From positions 89,876 to 153,875 of the forward strand of contig WNNJ02001928.1 of the NCBI GenBank assembly GCA_012934845.2: a stretch of DNA of 64,000 bases. Direction: 5' to 3'. Within the stretch, counting starts at the first letter, position 1, and each line of letters opens with the position of its first letter. The stretch comes from Pomphorhynchus laevis. Taxonomy: Eukaryota > Acanthocephala > Palaeacanthocephala > Echinorhynchida > Pomphorhynchidae. Under the pieces are notes generated by a model. It was not told the DNA's origin and ran no database searches. It was given only the letters and a program-made list of their open reading frames with translations. Below, one piece after another: positions 41,500-51,849 of this stretch. The position numbers and the translations under genes are program-made.

Positions 41500-41780
41500 A
41501 GTGTGTGACTTCAAAACGCCTTCTGCGTCGTTCTTTCAGAACTTATCATCGTTATCTCAGACTATCTTCAGAACTTGATTCATCCTTTTATCGTAACCAA
41601 TTCTTTGCTCTTCGTCGTTCGCATAGGCAACTTCTGCGTTCTAAGGCACATAGTTTTTGGCGAAGCAAACTGGCTTCCGCTAATGACTCTCGAACTAAAT
41701 GGAAAACTCTTAATTCTCTACTTTCTTGTTCCTCTGTCACCTCCACTCTTGATCCTTCTCAATTCTCCGACTAATTCATG
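41500..41780 (+). pseudogene. LINE pre-RT linker
   Basis: TSKRLLRRSFRTYHRYLRLSSE, FFALRRSHRQLLRSKAHSFWRSKL and KWKTLNSLLS match the Arg-rich helical region before the RT of CR1/L2-like elements (W....C...KR..R.., ...Y....., W..ln.ll). It stops where the neighbouring element begins. Confidence 0.6.
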
Positions 41781-41991
41781 ACTTTCTGGTATTTTGCTTT
41801 CGAGGAAGAAGTTGAGAGGCGGTAGAGCGTATAGCCTTTCGCAGTTGTGTCCATCTATCATTAACGTTTAAAGGTTTGTGCGGTTTACCAAATATTTGAC
41901 TAAGCTTGTTTTCAAAGTTAATTCTGGTATTTTTGCCATTTATTAAGCGAGTGTCTAAGAAGTCAGCTTTAAGTCGTTGACTTGAGTGAAA

Positions 41992-42285
41992 CTATAATCG
42001 TTGTAATTTCATCAATAAAAGATCATGGTCAGTTATTACATCTGTTCTCCAATATGATCTGCAATCAGCTATCATACTACGACATCTTCTTCGAACGAGA
42101 ATGTAATCGATTTGAATACGCCCCTGTTCATTCGGAAACTTCCATGTTTCAAGATGACGTCTTTTATGTTGAAAACATGAATTTGTTGTAATGAGATCAT
42201 GGTTAAGAAGTATGTTCATTAAATTTTCGCCATTTGGGCATATATGTCTTCCAATCGCTTGCTTACCCACAAAAATGACTGTCAA
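41992..42285 (-). pseudogene. RTE-like APE nuclease, C-terminal part
   Basis: NGENLMNILLNHDLITTNSCFQH, ETWKFPNEQGRIQIDYILVRRR and DVITDHDLLLMKL: the W.sP.G....QIDYI and TDH.L motifs include the catalytic Asp and His pair. It is shifted against the N-terminal piece. Confidence 0.65.
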
Positions 42286-42495
42286 GTCTTAGGTCTGGAG
42301 TTGCGCATTGAAGTCACATCTAACTACAAGGGAATCTCGTAAAGGCACACTGCCGAAAGCAAAGTCAAGATCTTCGTAGAAAGCACCTACTGGCGATTGA
42401 TAGGTTGAGTTCGTGAGAGCATACACACTCAATATTATCCAGTGCGCATTCTTTCCCTTTAAACGAATTAAGGTCAGTCTGTCATTTATCGGCTG

Positions 42496-42858
42496 CTAAA
42501 CACTTAGATGGTAAGCTAAACGAGTACGAATGATAACTGCCACCCCGTTTCGACCGGAGTTGTCAGTAGGGCAAGAGTGGTACATTGTAAAACTATAATT
42601 TTCATTTGGAACATTGATGCATGATTTATTAGTATCAGGTAATCGGCATTCGGAGATGCAACAAATATCGACTTTGGGCATATCCAAAGTACGTGCTAGC
42701 ATACTTGATTGGTCAGGTTGGAGAAGACTCCTAGCACGGATGGTAGCGATGCGGATGTGACACAGACCCTGGCTTCGAAATCCGGAAAAACAAGTCTGAT
42801 GATCCTTTGAATTAGTATTTGAGAATTGATCAAGTTTTGTAGACGCTAATCCCTTCAC
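42496..42858 (-). pseudogene. RTE-like APE nuclease, N-terminal part
   Basis: IRIATIRARSLLQPDQSSMLARTLDMPKVDICCISECRLPDT is the first nuclease half (N.R.L, E.R), then YHSCPTDNSGRNGVAVIIRTRLA. The middle (42.3-42.5 kb) is in other frames. Confidence 0.65.
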
Positions 42859-42889
42859 TTTTCATTTTATATTTTCAGGTATGGTGTAG

Positions 42890-43245
42890 AGCCTGAGATA
42901 CCACGAGGGTTTGCCACACCCAAGGGAGCACATAACCTTTTTTGATAGCGGGACATACTCACTATGTCAGTGTATTATCCCGGATTCCGGTATATAGCAC
43001 TTTATAGAAATACCGGTTGCTAATCAGTGTTTCACCAGCTTCATAATACACCAGTTGGCTCTCCACGGCTGCTTATTGAATCACATCATAGTTTATGTTG
43101 CAGGTAACGACATGAAACATGAACCACATCCCATCCATGAACCACATCATGGATGGGCTGTTACACCATCCGCAACCCGGAGGACGCGCTGGATAACCTT
43201 AGCTAGGCCACCAGGATGTGACCTAGCCGAGGCTATTATATATAA
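42890..43245 (-). other. GC-rich leader of the RTE-like LINE
   Basis: Much higher G+C than its surroundings and no coding frame. The stretch GATGGGCTGTTACACC near 43150 and short repeats of CATGAACCACATC lie here. A structured 5' UTR is likely, but no known ribozyme fold was recognised by eye. Confidence 0.4.
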
Positions 43246-43249
43246 TATA

Positions 43250-43420
43250 ATAACACCTAGGTTTATATGTAGTGCTTTTAAGTGTACATTAAAACAACTT
43301 TCTGTTTATATGAATAAAATACTAAAAGTAATTAAAGCACACTTAAAAAATATTGCAAGGTAATCGAAATTAATACTGGTATAAAACACTATTTCAGTAT
43401 TAATTCTACAAGAGAATTTT
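43250..43420 (+). mobile_element. Naiad-like PLE scrap
   Basis: Matches the motif 2 to pre-motif A region (FICSAFKCTLKQLSVYMNKILKVIKAH) and ends at TCTACAAGAGAATTTTT, exactly where the other PLE type begins on the opposite strand. Confidence 0.75.
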
Positions 43421-43739
43421 TTAATTCATTGAATTTTATATTTATTAATGGACGATAAATTCGAATGAGGGGAGCTTCCACTTGTCTTAATTCGTATGTA
43501 CTATTAGATTTGTAAAGTATTTTAAAATTCTTTATCGTCTCGTCTAATGCAACAACTCCTCTACTATGTTCGGCTTCTAGATGCTTCTGGATCGCACAAC
43601 TCTTATACTTATGCTGTTTGATACAATCCAACAATTTACAACTTGTGTAACCTATATAAGCGGCGTTACAGCCAGCTTTTTTACACGAATATTGATACAT
43701 AACGTTGTGAGTGTTTTCTGGAGTGGTTCTCTTCCTCAA
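43389..43739 (-). CDS. PLE 5 GIY-YIG endonuclease
   Basis: HNVMYQYSCKKAGCNAAYIGYTSCKLLDCIKQHKY: the Y...C...C...YIGYT core with the following Lys/His helix; CAIQKHLEAEH continues, and VEAPLIRIYRPLINIKFNEL carries the catalytic-Glu region (E..LI....P.IN). It lies downstream of the RT, unlike in PLE 1 and 4. A stop separates it from the RT frame. Confidence 0.75.
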   Translation of the reverse strand: MRKRTTPENTHNVMYQYSCKKAGCNAAYIGYTSCKLLDCIKQHKYKSCAIQKHLEAEHSRGVVALDETIKNFKILYKSNSTYELRQVEAPLIRIYRPLINIKFNELKNSLVELILK

Positions 43740-43766
43740 CGAAATTATGGATCCTAAACGATGAGG

Positions 43767-44210
43767 TCAGAAAAACCCTCTTATATCCAGATTCGAATTT
43801 TGATTCATACAACGAATTGGTTGATGACATATTTGCGTCAGCAATCTAACGTCGTTTGTAAGATTTGAAACCGAATCGCTTTCATAATACACTATGACTT
43901 TGTTTTGGGATATTGCGCTTGTCTGCGTTGTATTACCTGTTCGCATAATTGTATCTGTAATTGCGTTAAATTTTGATAGCGGGTAATTATAATTCACTAG
44001 AGATTTTTTAATATGAACTATTTCTTTTTTAAGAGATTGTGTGTTGCTTGAATAGAGAATTGCTCGATGAATGAGGTTTTTCACAACGGCAGCTTTATAC
44101 TTAATGGGCGTAAAGGACGAAAAATCGGTGTATACGCCTTTGTCAGTTGGTTTACGGTATACACTCGTCAACATTGGCTGGTCCGGCATAATGGATATGT
44201 TTACATCCAA
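43767..44210 (-). CDS. PLE 5 RT, C-terminal region
   Basis: MDVNISIMPDQPMLTSVYRKPTDKGVYTDFSSFTPIKYKAAVVKNLIHRA is the conserved Penelope segment after the palm (FLDV.I......VYRKPT....Y..F.S..P...K...V..L..RA). Confidence 0.75.
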   Translation of the reverse strand: MDVNISIMPDQPMLTSVYRKPTDKGVYTDFSSFTPIKYKAAVVKNLIHRAILYSSNTQSLKKEIVHIKKSLVNYNYPLSKFNAITDTIMRTGNTTQTSAISQNKVIVYYESDSVSNLTNDVRLLTQICHQPIRCMNQNSNLDIRGFF

Positions 44211-44524
44211 AAAATTGAAATTATTTTTTCCAGGTATTCATGCGTGAATTTGAGTTTGGAATTTGAATGGAGCATTTCGATGAATATCTGTACGTCGTTA
44301 TCATTGTTGAAGATCGCTAGGATGTCGTCAACGTATCTACAATAGTATAGTGGCCGCGTAATGGTATGATTATTGATCAACGTTCTTTTAAAATGACTCA
44401 TATAGAAGTCTGGAAATACTGGGCTAAGCGGAGATCCCATTGATACTCCTTCGGTTTGCAAGTAATTTTCACAATTAAAGTTAAAAGGTGTTTCTGTAGT
44501 TTCTGTAGTTAACAGCCGTTTCAT
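44201..44524 (-). CDS. PLE 5 RT, motifs B and C
   Basis: YLQTEGVSMGSPLSPVFPDFYMSHFK is motif B, PLYYCRYVDDILAIF is motif C with the paired aspartates, and LKFTHEYLEKIISIFWM is the next block. Catalytic residues are visible. Confidence 0.75.
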   Translation of the reverse strand: MKRLLTTETTETPFNFNCENYLQTEGVSMGSPLSPVFPDFYMSHFKRTLINNHTITRPLYYCRYVDDILAIFNNDNDVQIFIEMLHSNSKLKFTHEYLEKIISIFWM

Positions 44525-44722
44525 TGTCGCTTGATCAATATTTGGCGGATTAAGTATGGTTGATTGGTATGGTTGTAGACCTTGTTTAATATAATTTCAA
44601 TAGTCTCTTTCACTGGAACATTCGTGAATACGGACTCCACATCCAGAGAGACAACTTTGTCGCTATCCTTTATTGTCACATTTTTTAAAGTTCTTCCGAC
44701 GACTTGATAATAAATGTAGAAT

Positions 44723-44813
44723 CAAGGTATTCTCTAATTAAGAGAATACCTTGTTCTCTAATTATATTTATATATTTTGCAATGTCGTGGGTGACTGTCC
44801 CACGACATTGCAA
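44723..44813. repeat. Two adjacent hairpins inside PLE 5
   Basis: CAAGGTATTCTCT/AGAGAATACCTTG with a 5-base loop (44723-44753), then TTGCAATGTCGTGGG/CCCACGACATTGCAA with a 7-base loop (44777-44813). They lie between RT motif A and the N-terminal block. Confidence 0.85.
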
Positions 44814-44817
44814 ACCT

Positions 44818-45063
44818 TTATTGACCAACCCTTCTTAACTTATTGAATAGATCCTTGTTGGTGGTCTTATATGATCGTGCCAATTTGTTTAAAATCCCTT
44901 TCATTTTTGATGTCTGATTCTTCGACGCCTTTTTGAAGCAACGTCGATCAGATATTAGAGATTGCAGTTTATCCAAATAGTCACTGTGGTTCATAATGAC
45001 AATCCCTGATCCTTTGTCTGGTCGCTGGATTACTATATTTGGGTTGTTCTTCCAATCCCTCAA
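44818..45063 (-). CDS. PLE 5 RT, DKG block
   Basis: NIVIQRPDKGSGIVIMNHSDYLDKLQSLISD is the canonical Penelope DKG motif, replaced by DKA in the Naiad-like copies of this window. Confidence 0.7.
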   Translation of the reverse strand: MRDWKNNPNIVIQRPDKGSGIVIMNHSDYLDKLQSLISDRRCFKKASKNQTSKMKGILNKLARSYKTTNKDLFNKLRRVGQ

Positions 45064-45640
45064 TGCTTCATTCCGTTCGGCTTAAGTGGATCAATATCTC
45101 TATATGTTTTTGGCTTCACTGCAAATGACTTCAATTTACTCATAAGATCATCCTTCATTGTTATTGTAACTTCTTTGTTATATTCTTTGGCAACTAATTC
45201 AGAAAAAAACTTTTTCATATGTAGCTTCCTTTTCTTATTTGGTTTTATGGAAAGACCAAACTTACCACCTTTGTTCAGAACATCCATTTGTTCTTGGGAT
45301 AGTTGTATTGTGGAAATATTCGTGATATTATCGCGTTGAACAGGCAAAATCACCGGTTACCGTAAATATTTCGTAATTTCTTAAGATGTCGGCATTTGAT
45401 AGATAACACATGATTATTAACGATCCTTTGTAAATAGAAAATTGAGGCATAAAATTTAAACGTGGTAAGTTGACTACGGTATATAATAATTAACTTCATC
45501 GTAGATTTGAGAGCTTCAAGATATGCTTGTTCCTTCAGCTTCACTTCTCGACTAACGAGGTAAAGTTTATATTTTGTAGTCAAGCGACAACATTTAGTAG
45601 TCTCATCGTACAATTTAAAGTTTGTAAACTTAGGTAGCAA
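45060..45640 (-). CDS. PLE 5 N-terminal region
   Basis: Two frames (45060-45353 and 45350-45640) lead into the DKG block. LSQEQMDVLNKGGKFGLSIKPN is the usual Penelope segment (L...E...L..G..F...P). The first part (LKFTNFKLY..) is less clear. Position supports the same polyprotein. Confidence 0.6.
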
Positions 45641-45784
45641 TTTGTTTATTTGTTTATCTATGCTATATCAAAATTTTATTATATACAAAATTAAATGAAA
45701 ACGAAAAGAAACTCTTAAAATCAACGATTCACTGATCTAAGCTTATAACAAAACTAAAAGCCGATATTACGTTTCTAAAATTTT

Positions 45785-45870
45785 TAAAATACCAAAAAGG
45801 AATAACTTTCAGAATATAAATGCATACAATTGTAGTATGCTTCATACAAATATAGATAAAAATACACAAA
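45785..45870 (+). mobile_element. Naiad-like PLE scrap, motif A
   Basis: AAAAGGAATAACTTTCAGAA, then ATAAATGCATAC and CTTCATACAAATATAGAT, a diverged copy of the segment coding NFQNINTYDFSTLYTNLD. Confidence 0.55.
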
Positions 45871-46011
45871 TATAGATAGAGTTTATATAAAACTGTACCT
45901 ATATTATTGGAATCAATTATATAGTATATAATATAGTATACTATATTATCAAATAATGTCATTGGTATATTTATGGTATATAAATATGTCTGCTAATAAT
46001 ATAGCAAATTG

Positions 46012-46200
<189 letters not shown>

Positions 46201-46204
46201 ATTG

Positions 46205-46450
46205 CGAAAAATCGCTTGAAACTGTGGTCCAGGAGCCAAAGCTGGCTACGATTGATTTTTAATCCATATTTGCTGCTAAATAACTAGACTTCGATCATCA
46301 GCTCCATCAGTCTAATGTATCACTCCGAGACGATCCTAACCACCCAGCAGTCATCGTCAGTCGGATGAAGTGGTTAGGGTACGTTTCGACTGCTTTTGTG
46401 ATAACTATAAAGACACCAGCAATTCCTCACGATGCTATATATATGGAAAT
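46205..46450 (+). repeat. SINE-like repeat, subfamily 1
   Basis: TCCATATTTGCTGCTAAATA, ACTAGACTTCGATCATCAGC and GTATCACTCCGAGACG recur at 56096-56190. The stretch TTTCGACTGCTTTTGTGA lines up with the GTTTCGGYTGCCT.TGTGACATTGTGAA core of the repeats at 54.7-56 kb. Confidence 0.6.
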
Positions 46451-47160
46451 TTTACATATGGCATTGAAATTTTTTAATTTATATTTCAATTATATAACAT
46501 CCATTTCGATTTTATATTTAATATATATTTGTATTTCAATTTTTAATTTATTACCTAATTTTTCTCTTACGCTTTCGTTTAATAATTTTAATGTTTACAA
46601 ATAACCTATGACAATTTGTTTATTTTGATTATAAAAAACCGGTATATGCGCACATTTTTTTTATTTTGCCCCATTTACGTAAGACAGTATATAGTTAATA
46701 AAATCTTTCTTTTAATTTGGAAAATAATTCAATCATCGATTTTTCTGATAAAAATGCAAATGAAATTCACAAATTTGTTTAAAATAATTGAAATTTCAAG
46801 GTTTGTTTAATCCACAGTTTTATTGATCGTGCTAATTGGGGAATAACACAAAATCTGCTTACAAGCATTAATGCATTATTTAAGGAAACTGCTGTATAAC
46901 AAAAATATTGCAGTAAATTATTTGATTAGCTAACTATCAGTTTCCTATTAATATTAAAAATAATTTATTGCGAAATTAATATTTTATAAATATTTCCCAT
47001 TATGAAATTCGATTATCTAGTGTATCTCATTATAATAAAAAATATATTATTTTTTCCTTATACATTTTTCAGCAATGAATTTTTTGATTAATATTTTTTA
47101 TTTGATTTCACTAATATAATGTTTTAAATAATTGCATTAAGCAAAAAATATTTTTAAGAA
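46451..47160. other. AT-rich spacer, no supported gene
   Basis: Several short frames have no domain, and one repeat copy lies at 46667-46704. TTTTTCTTATACATTTTTCAG-like tracts occur near 47070 but no coding exon follows. Confidence 0.35.
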
Positions 47161-47208
47161 GTCATCATTTGATTTAGCGCTCTAAGAAGAACACGAAAGA
47201 AATCAACG

Positions 47209-47322
47209 ATGATGCGGCGTCAAACGTTGTTAATATTCATGCTAATTTTAGTTATATTAGCCTTTGTCAATTTCTTAATTCATGGAGGTGATCAGCATGT
47301 ATGTGAACTACTTCTTGCTTAA
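47209..47322 (+). CDS. Signal-anchor exon of an unknown membrane or secreted protein
   Basis: ATG at 47209 opens MMRRQTLLIFMLILVILAFV, then NFLIHGGDQH: two arginines followed by about 20 hydrophobic residues, the layout of a type II signal anchor or uncleaved signal peptide. The codon for His30 is followed at 47299 by GTATGT, a good splice donor, so it may be a first coding exon of 90 nt; read straight on, the frame gives only 37 residues and stops at 47322. No later exon was found in the window, because LINE sequence begins at 47.7 kb. Orphaned first exon or small host gene. Confidence 0.4.
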   Translation: MMRRQTLLIFMLILVILAFVNFLIHGGDQHVCELLLA

Positions 47323-47995
47323 TTATGATATCTGTTCTTCTAATTTTTATTACTTTGGAAAGGGCACAAAATTATAGTCTTATTTGATCTCATGCTAAAT
47401 TAAGATAAATCATTTAAGATTAAAAATTATGAAAGACGAGCAAATACGATATTTATACGATCAACATTTAAATTTTATTTACCATTTTTACACGGAACGG
47501 TAAATAGCCGAACAAACAAAATCACTTTGATGACTGGAACATAACAATGGACGAAAAGACGGAAGAATGTCTCAAAGATCTGTTTCCTTACAGTAGCGAT
47601 AATGGATAATCAAAGGATATCAAGAACAAGAGATAACCGAACAAACAAATCAAAATAATGAAAATGATAAACAACAAATTTACAAAATATAAATCAAATG
47701 CGAAGAACAATGGTAAGCTCACCAATGACAGAAGGAGTTTTCATTGTCGGGTGTCGTGTAACCAGGCAGTTGTACGGAGACAGCGAAAGAGGCAACAACA
47801 TCCGTAAGGGAATAGCCTTCATGTGAGAACGTGATATAAGATCTCGATGGAGAGGAAGGAATTATAATTAGTTGAAGAGATAGTTCGCTTCGGTCTTGAA
47901 ATAGTCAAAGAAACATATCTTCACTATTCTAGAACTGATTCTAAACTTTTGGATCAAGGTTGGACCTTGATCTATACGGAAGTTACTAACAAAAA

Positions 47996-48354
47996 TTGAC
48001 GAAGGCGGGTGTAGAAATACTTACAAGTCCCCAGTTGTCGTTCGTGGTAGAGAGGTTTAACACAGTGAAGGAAAGGTTAGCGTCTCTGAGATTTTTAGTC
48101 AAAGAGGGAAAGATGATGACTGTTGTGTATATGCTCTCGACATTATCTCGGAATATGCAGCATTCGTGGAAGATTTACAGGCTCTGCTTGATAGTACTCC
48201 AATTGGTGATTCCCTCGTTCTATTGAGTTACTTAAATGCTCATGTTGGTAGCGACATAAGCACTTGGATGGAAGTATTGGGAAGGAACAAACTCTCTGAT
48301 CTGAATGCGAGTGGTGTTGAATTATTGCACCTTTGTTATCGTAACAATTTGTGA
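47996..48354 (+). pseudogene. LINE APE endonuclease part
   Basis: LQALLDSTPIGDSLVLLSYLNAHVGSDISTWMEVLGRNKLSDLNASGVELLHLCYRNNL corresponds to the GDFNAHVG region of the nuclease; the motif here reads SYLNAHVG, so the Asp is lost. After a stop the frame resumes with TMFEHKEIQRG. Confidence 0.65.
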
Positions 48355-49009
48355 TAACCTACACAATGTTTGAACATAAGGAGATCCAAAGAGGCATTAG
48401 GATTCTATCATTCAATGATCGATTTTGAATACGCTTCATCTGATCTGCGACGTTATGTTATTGGCACTCGTGTGAAGAGAGTGGCTGAGCTGTCAACCTA
48501 TCAATATCTTGTAGTTAGTAAACTTTGATGGACGGATCGTATAAAGACAAGCCTGGTAAACACAAACGTTGTGTGTGGGCGTGCTGGGATCGTCTATCAG
48601 ATGTTTCTACGAACTGCTTGGTAGACATAAACAGTTAGAGATTTTGTCCGACAGAAGAAGCTGGCTTATAAGGCAACTTTGTCAAATAAATTAGTGGAAG
48701 CTGTAGACAAGTACCGAAGGGCAAAGAGAGTTTCAGCTCGAGCAGTTACCGAAGCGAAGAAGGCGGCTCGTGAGAAGTTTTGAGAGCACTTAAAACTTTA
48801 TTATAGGTAAGCTTCAAAGATGTTCTGGAGGACGATCGGGAACCTTCATCCTAAAAAGCAGAAAAATCCTCGAACTTTCTATGACAAGAGAAGTTCTATG
48901 CTGACTGACATTGGAGAAATTATTGGTGGTGAAAAATAGCATTTTAGGAGTCTCCTAAATCCGATGGATATGCCTTCTCTTAAGAAGTAGAGCCTTTAGA
49001 ACCAACGAA

Positions 49010-49990
49010 AGAGCTCATCTCTTTGGAAGAAATCATTGATGTTGTTAAAACACTTCGTTATGACAAGTCTTTAGGAGTATACGAGATTCGACCTAAAGCT
49101 TTGTAGGCTTTCGATGTTGTTAGCATGAAGTGGCTAGCACGTATCTTTAATGTTTCATTGAAGTCGGGCAAGGTTGCTAGTGAGTGGCGTACTAGCGTTG
49201 TGGTAATGATCTATAATAAAGGTGACAGAAGAGTGTGTCCCAATAATCGTGACTTACTCTTTTTAGCCAAACTGATAAGCTATTTGCTAGGATTCTTGAG
49301 TTAATGATACGGCCTATAGTTGAGGAACAGTTGCAAGAGGAACAATTCGGCTTTCATCCAGGTCGTGGAACTAAGGATCAGCTCTTTACGCTCTCAACTA
49401 TCCTTAAACAGTCTTGGGAGTTCGGTCAACCAGTCTACATGTGTTTTGTAGATTTGGAGAAGGCGCTCGATCGAGTTTCGCTATAAAGGTTGTGGGAGGT
49501 ACTAAGGGAGTATCGAGTACTACACTATCTTCGGGTAGCTGTGGCTTCTCTGTATAAATAATGTATGAGCTGTGCTCGTGTTATATTAGAAAGACTGAAT
49601 CATTTCCAGTATGCGTTGGGCTTCGTCACGGTTATCCTTTGTTTCCACTTTTGTTCCTTGTTTACATGGACAAAATTTCGAGACGGCTGCTCTGATGGAT
49701 GCCGGTCTTCAGTTCGGTTCCATTAAGATATTATCTATTCTTTTTGCAGATGACGTTGTTTTGTTGGCTTCTTGTCATGAGGATTTACAATGCCTACTAG
49801 ATCGATTTACGATGGAAAGCCAAGCGGCAGGGATGTTGGTTTGTACCTCCAAAACTGTCTCTATATGTTCGTCTCAGATTCAGGTGCCAATGTCAATCCG
49901 GATTTGGGAAATCGTTATTCCTGATTATGAGGATTTCAATAATCTTGACAAATTGTTCTCAAGGGACAGCAAAAACATAAAGAAGATTGA
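49010..49990 (+). pseudogene. LINE reverse transcriptase
   Basis: LEEIIDVVKTLRYDKSLGVYEIRPKAL, then GKVASEWRTSVVVMIYNKGDR (motif 0-1), RPIVEEQLQEEQFGFHPGRGTKDQLFTL, YMCFVDLEKALDRVSL (motif A), RHGYPLFPLLFLVYMDKISR (motif B, altered from QG.PLSPLLF) and SILFADDVVLLAS (motif C). Catalytic aspartates persist; the frame is broken at several points. Confidence 0.7.
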
Positions 49991-50017
49991 GAAGCGGATT
50001 AATACAGCTACGCAGCA

Positions 50018-50457
50018 ATGAGTTCTCTGTTGAAGCTTTCGGTTAACTACGCAATCTTCGTTCCTATCTTAACCTATGGTTCTGAACTTTGGGTTATGAC
50101 CGAAAATATACTATCTCGAATACAGGCGATCGAAATGAGGTTCCTTCGCGGTATGGCCGGTCTTAGCCGAAGAGATAAGATTAGGAATTCAATCGTCCAG
50201 GATGGATTCGGAGTAAAGTCTGAGTCCATATCGAAGAAAGTCAGCTGATGTGACTAGGGAACGTTATGAGGATGTATAGGGATTACCTTCATCGGAGGGT
50301 TTTCAAGGCCAATTCTTTGGAAAATGATCTTGAGGACCTACATCGATACCGGTGGAGAGATCAAATCTCGAAACTTGCCGAAGACCGCATTGGGGCATCT
50401 GAAAGAGAACTTTGGTCTGTCGCTAAGATCGCGATGTCTAGAGTAGTATTATATTGA
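50018..50457 (+). pseudogene. LINE C-terminal domain
   Basis: IFVPILTYGSELWVMTENILSRIQAIEMRFLRGMAGLSRRDKIRN, then MRMYRDYLHRRVF and YRWRDQISKLAEDRIGASERELWSVAKI. It is typical for the end of this LINE type. One shift near 50248 breaks it. Confidence 0.7.
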
Positions 50458-50460
50458 ATT

Positions 50461-51049
50461 GTAGTTTATTGAATGTATTTTTATTTAATGTCTAAGTATT
50501 TTATTGAATTAAATAGAATTATCTTCTTATACGCACTTGTAAACTCCCTTAGGAATATATTTAAGAGATCATTACGATCAAATATTTGAAGAAGTTTGAT
50601 TATTACCAGGTTGACCAATTTAGGCACAGGAACGAGTTCTCTCGGCGTGCTTGTGATCAAAAAATTAGAAGAAATTAGAAGAAATTAGGAGAAATAAGAA
50701 AAAGTTTTTGCGGTTAAATTCGACAAAGATATGTGTTTTACTCCATTTTGTTAATTAAATAAAGGGTTTTATTAATAAATGACAACTGATAAAAAATAAT
50801 TAAAAATGAAACATAAAAAAAAACAATTAAAAATAGACAGTCGTTAAAAATTTGTTCGCTTCTTTAGTTTTGTTACGGCCTCAGGTCCAGTGGGATCTGA
50901 GCTCTCCAGCCAATCCAACACGCCGCTCTCCGACTGAACCACACAGAGTCTTTCACCCTCCGAAGAGTCAAATCGAGGCAAACTATTCTATGTAATCGCG
51001 AGATGAGGTGCTTGAGAAACTTTAGTTTTTGCTCTTGTGGACGTCCTCT
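50461..51049. other. 3' flank of the LINE, no gene recognised
   Basis: AT-rich, with GAAGAAATTAGAAGAAATTA-type repeats near 50665. From about 50870 the G+C content rises, probably the 3' end of the minus-strand LINE that follows. Confidence 0.4.
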
Positions 51050-51156
51050 TGAAAAGAAAGGTAATCACGAGATAGCCCAAATACCCCAGAGGCGAACTTG
51101 GATTTTCCCACTCAACAACATGTGCTAAGCCCGTTTCATGACCCACCTAGCTTTCT

Positions 51157-51797
51157 TCAGGATACGTTAATGTTTATCAGATCAGCGTTCGCCATACAGT
51201 TTACCGTAACAGTAAACCCCAGGTATTTTACTCGACTTGTGAAGGTAGGGAGTGGTTGTTTAGTCAATATTAAAGATAGAGCTGAGAGTTCTAATCTCTT
51301 TAATTTTTTCTTTGTCGCAGGGGCACCATTTAAGACGACCACCTGCGATTTTGACGAATTGAGAATAAGATTGGATGGGTCAGCTAGTCTCTTTATCTTG
51401 AAAAGAAAGGTTGATGTCCGAGACTACATCATTGCTCCTGCGTCCAGAGAAAATGGCTGTGGTATTTATCCTCGTGTACCGCTAGATGTTGATAACGTTT
51501 AAAATTCTTGAATAGTACAATGAAGGAAGCAAGATATAAGATAGGAGAAAGTGGGGATCCTTGAGGCACACCCATAATAGGGTAGAACTGACGCGCATCA
51601 AGACCGTCTCCATAGAAGAACCGCTTGGTGTACAACAATATCTCTACCTTGTTAACAATTCTCGCAGGCAACCTGAGGGGACCTGAGAGAGGAGATAACG
51701 AATGGAATGGAAACGCGGTCAAATGCAGCAGAAAAGTCGAGGAAAACAGCCGCAGCGAGTTAATGACTGTTATCCCGAATAAACTGATGCACTTCAC
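51157..51797 (-). pseudogene. LINE RT, motifs B to E
   Basis: VNKVEILLYTKRFFYGDGLDARQFYPIMGVPQGSPLSPILYLASF is motif B with its lead-in. After a frame change comes VVLNGAPATKKKLKRLE...KYLGFTVTVN, corresponding to the K..YLG block. Motif C was not clearly seen. Confidence 0.6.
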
Positions 51798-51849
51798 CTA
51801 TTGCTGAATGAACCAAGTGCCCTTTGACAAACCCATGAACAATCTAGGA

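Larger units (their letters stand above)
39395..41780 (+). mobile_element. LINE with Cys-rich mini-ORF, ORF1 and APE nuclease
   Basis: In order: a 50-residue Cys-rich frame, an open 284-residue ORF1, and the start of an ORF2 with an APE-like nuclease and pre-RT linker. The RT is absent; the element is cut at 41.78 kb by an opposing RTE-like fragment. CR1/L2-like by nuclease start and ORF1 style. Confidence 0.7.
41785..43245 (-). mobile_element. RTE-like LINE, 5' part (leader and APE nuclease)
   Basis: Reading leftward: a GC-rich leader (43.24-42.86 kb), then an APE nuclease in at least two frames, cut before the RT. The nuclease style (IATIRARSLL…ICCISECRL…NEQGRIQIDYILV) is that of RTE-type elements. 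Confidence 0.65.
43421..45650 (-). mobile_element. Penelope-like element 5, canonical order (C-terminal GIY-YIG)
   Basis: Reading leftward: N-terminal region, a DKG-containing block, RT palm (GVSMGSPLSP, YVDD) and then a GIY-YIG nuclease at the C terminus: the Penelope/Neptune arrangement. It is richer in G+C and unrelated in sequence to PLE 1-4. The coding region looks broken in about five places; two hairpins (44723-44753 and 44777-44813) lie inside it. No pLTR was recognised. Confidence 0.8.
47690..50460 (+). mobile_element. RTE/Rex-like LINE, decayed but long
   Basis: APE nuclease (48.0-48.5 kb), linker (48.6-49.0), RT (49.0-49.9) and the C-terminal domain (50.0-50.46 kb) follow in order. 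There are many stops and shifts. The ending (ELWVMTE..., MRFLRGMAGLSRRD, RWRDQISKLAEDR) is the familiar C terminus of this LINE type in animals. Confidence 0.75.
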
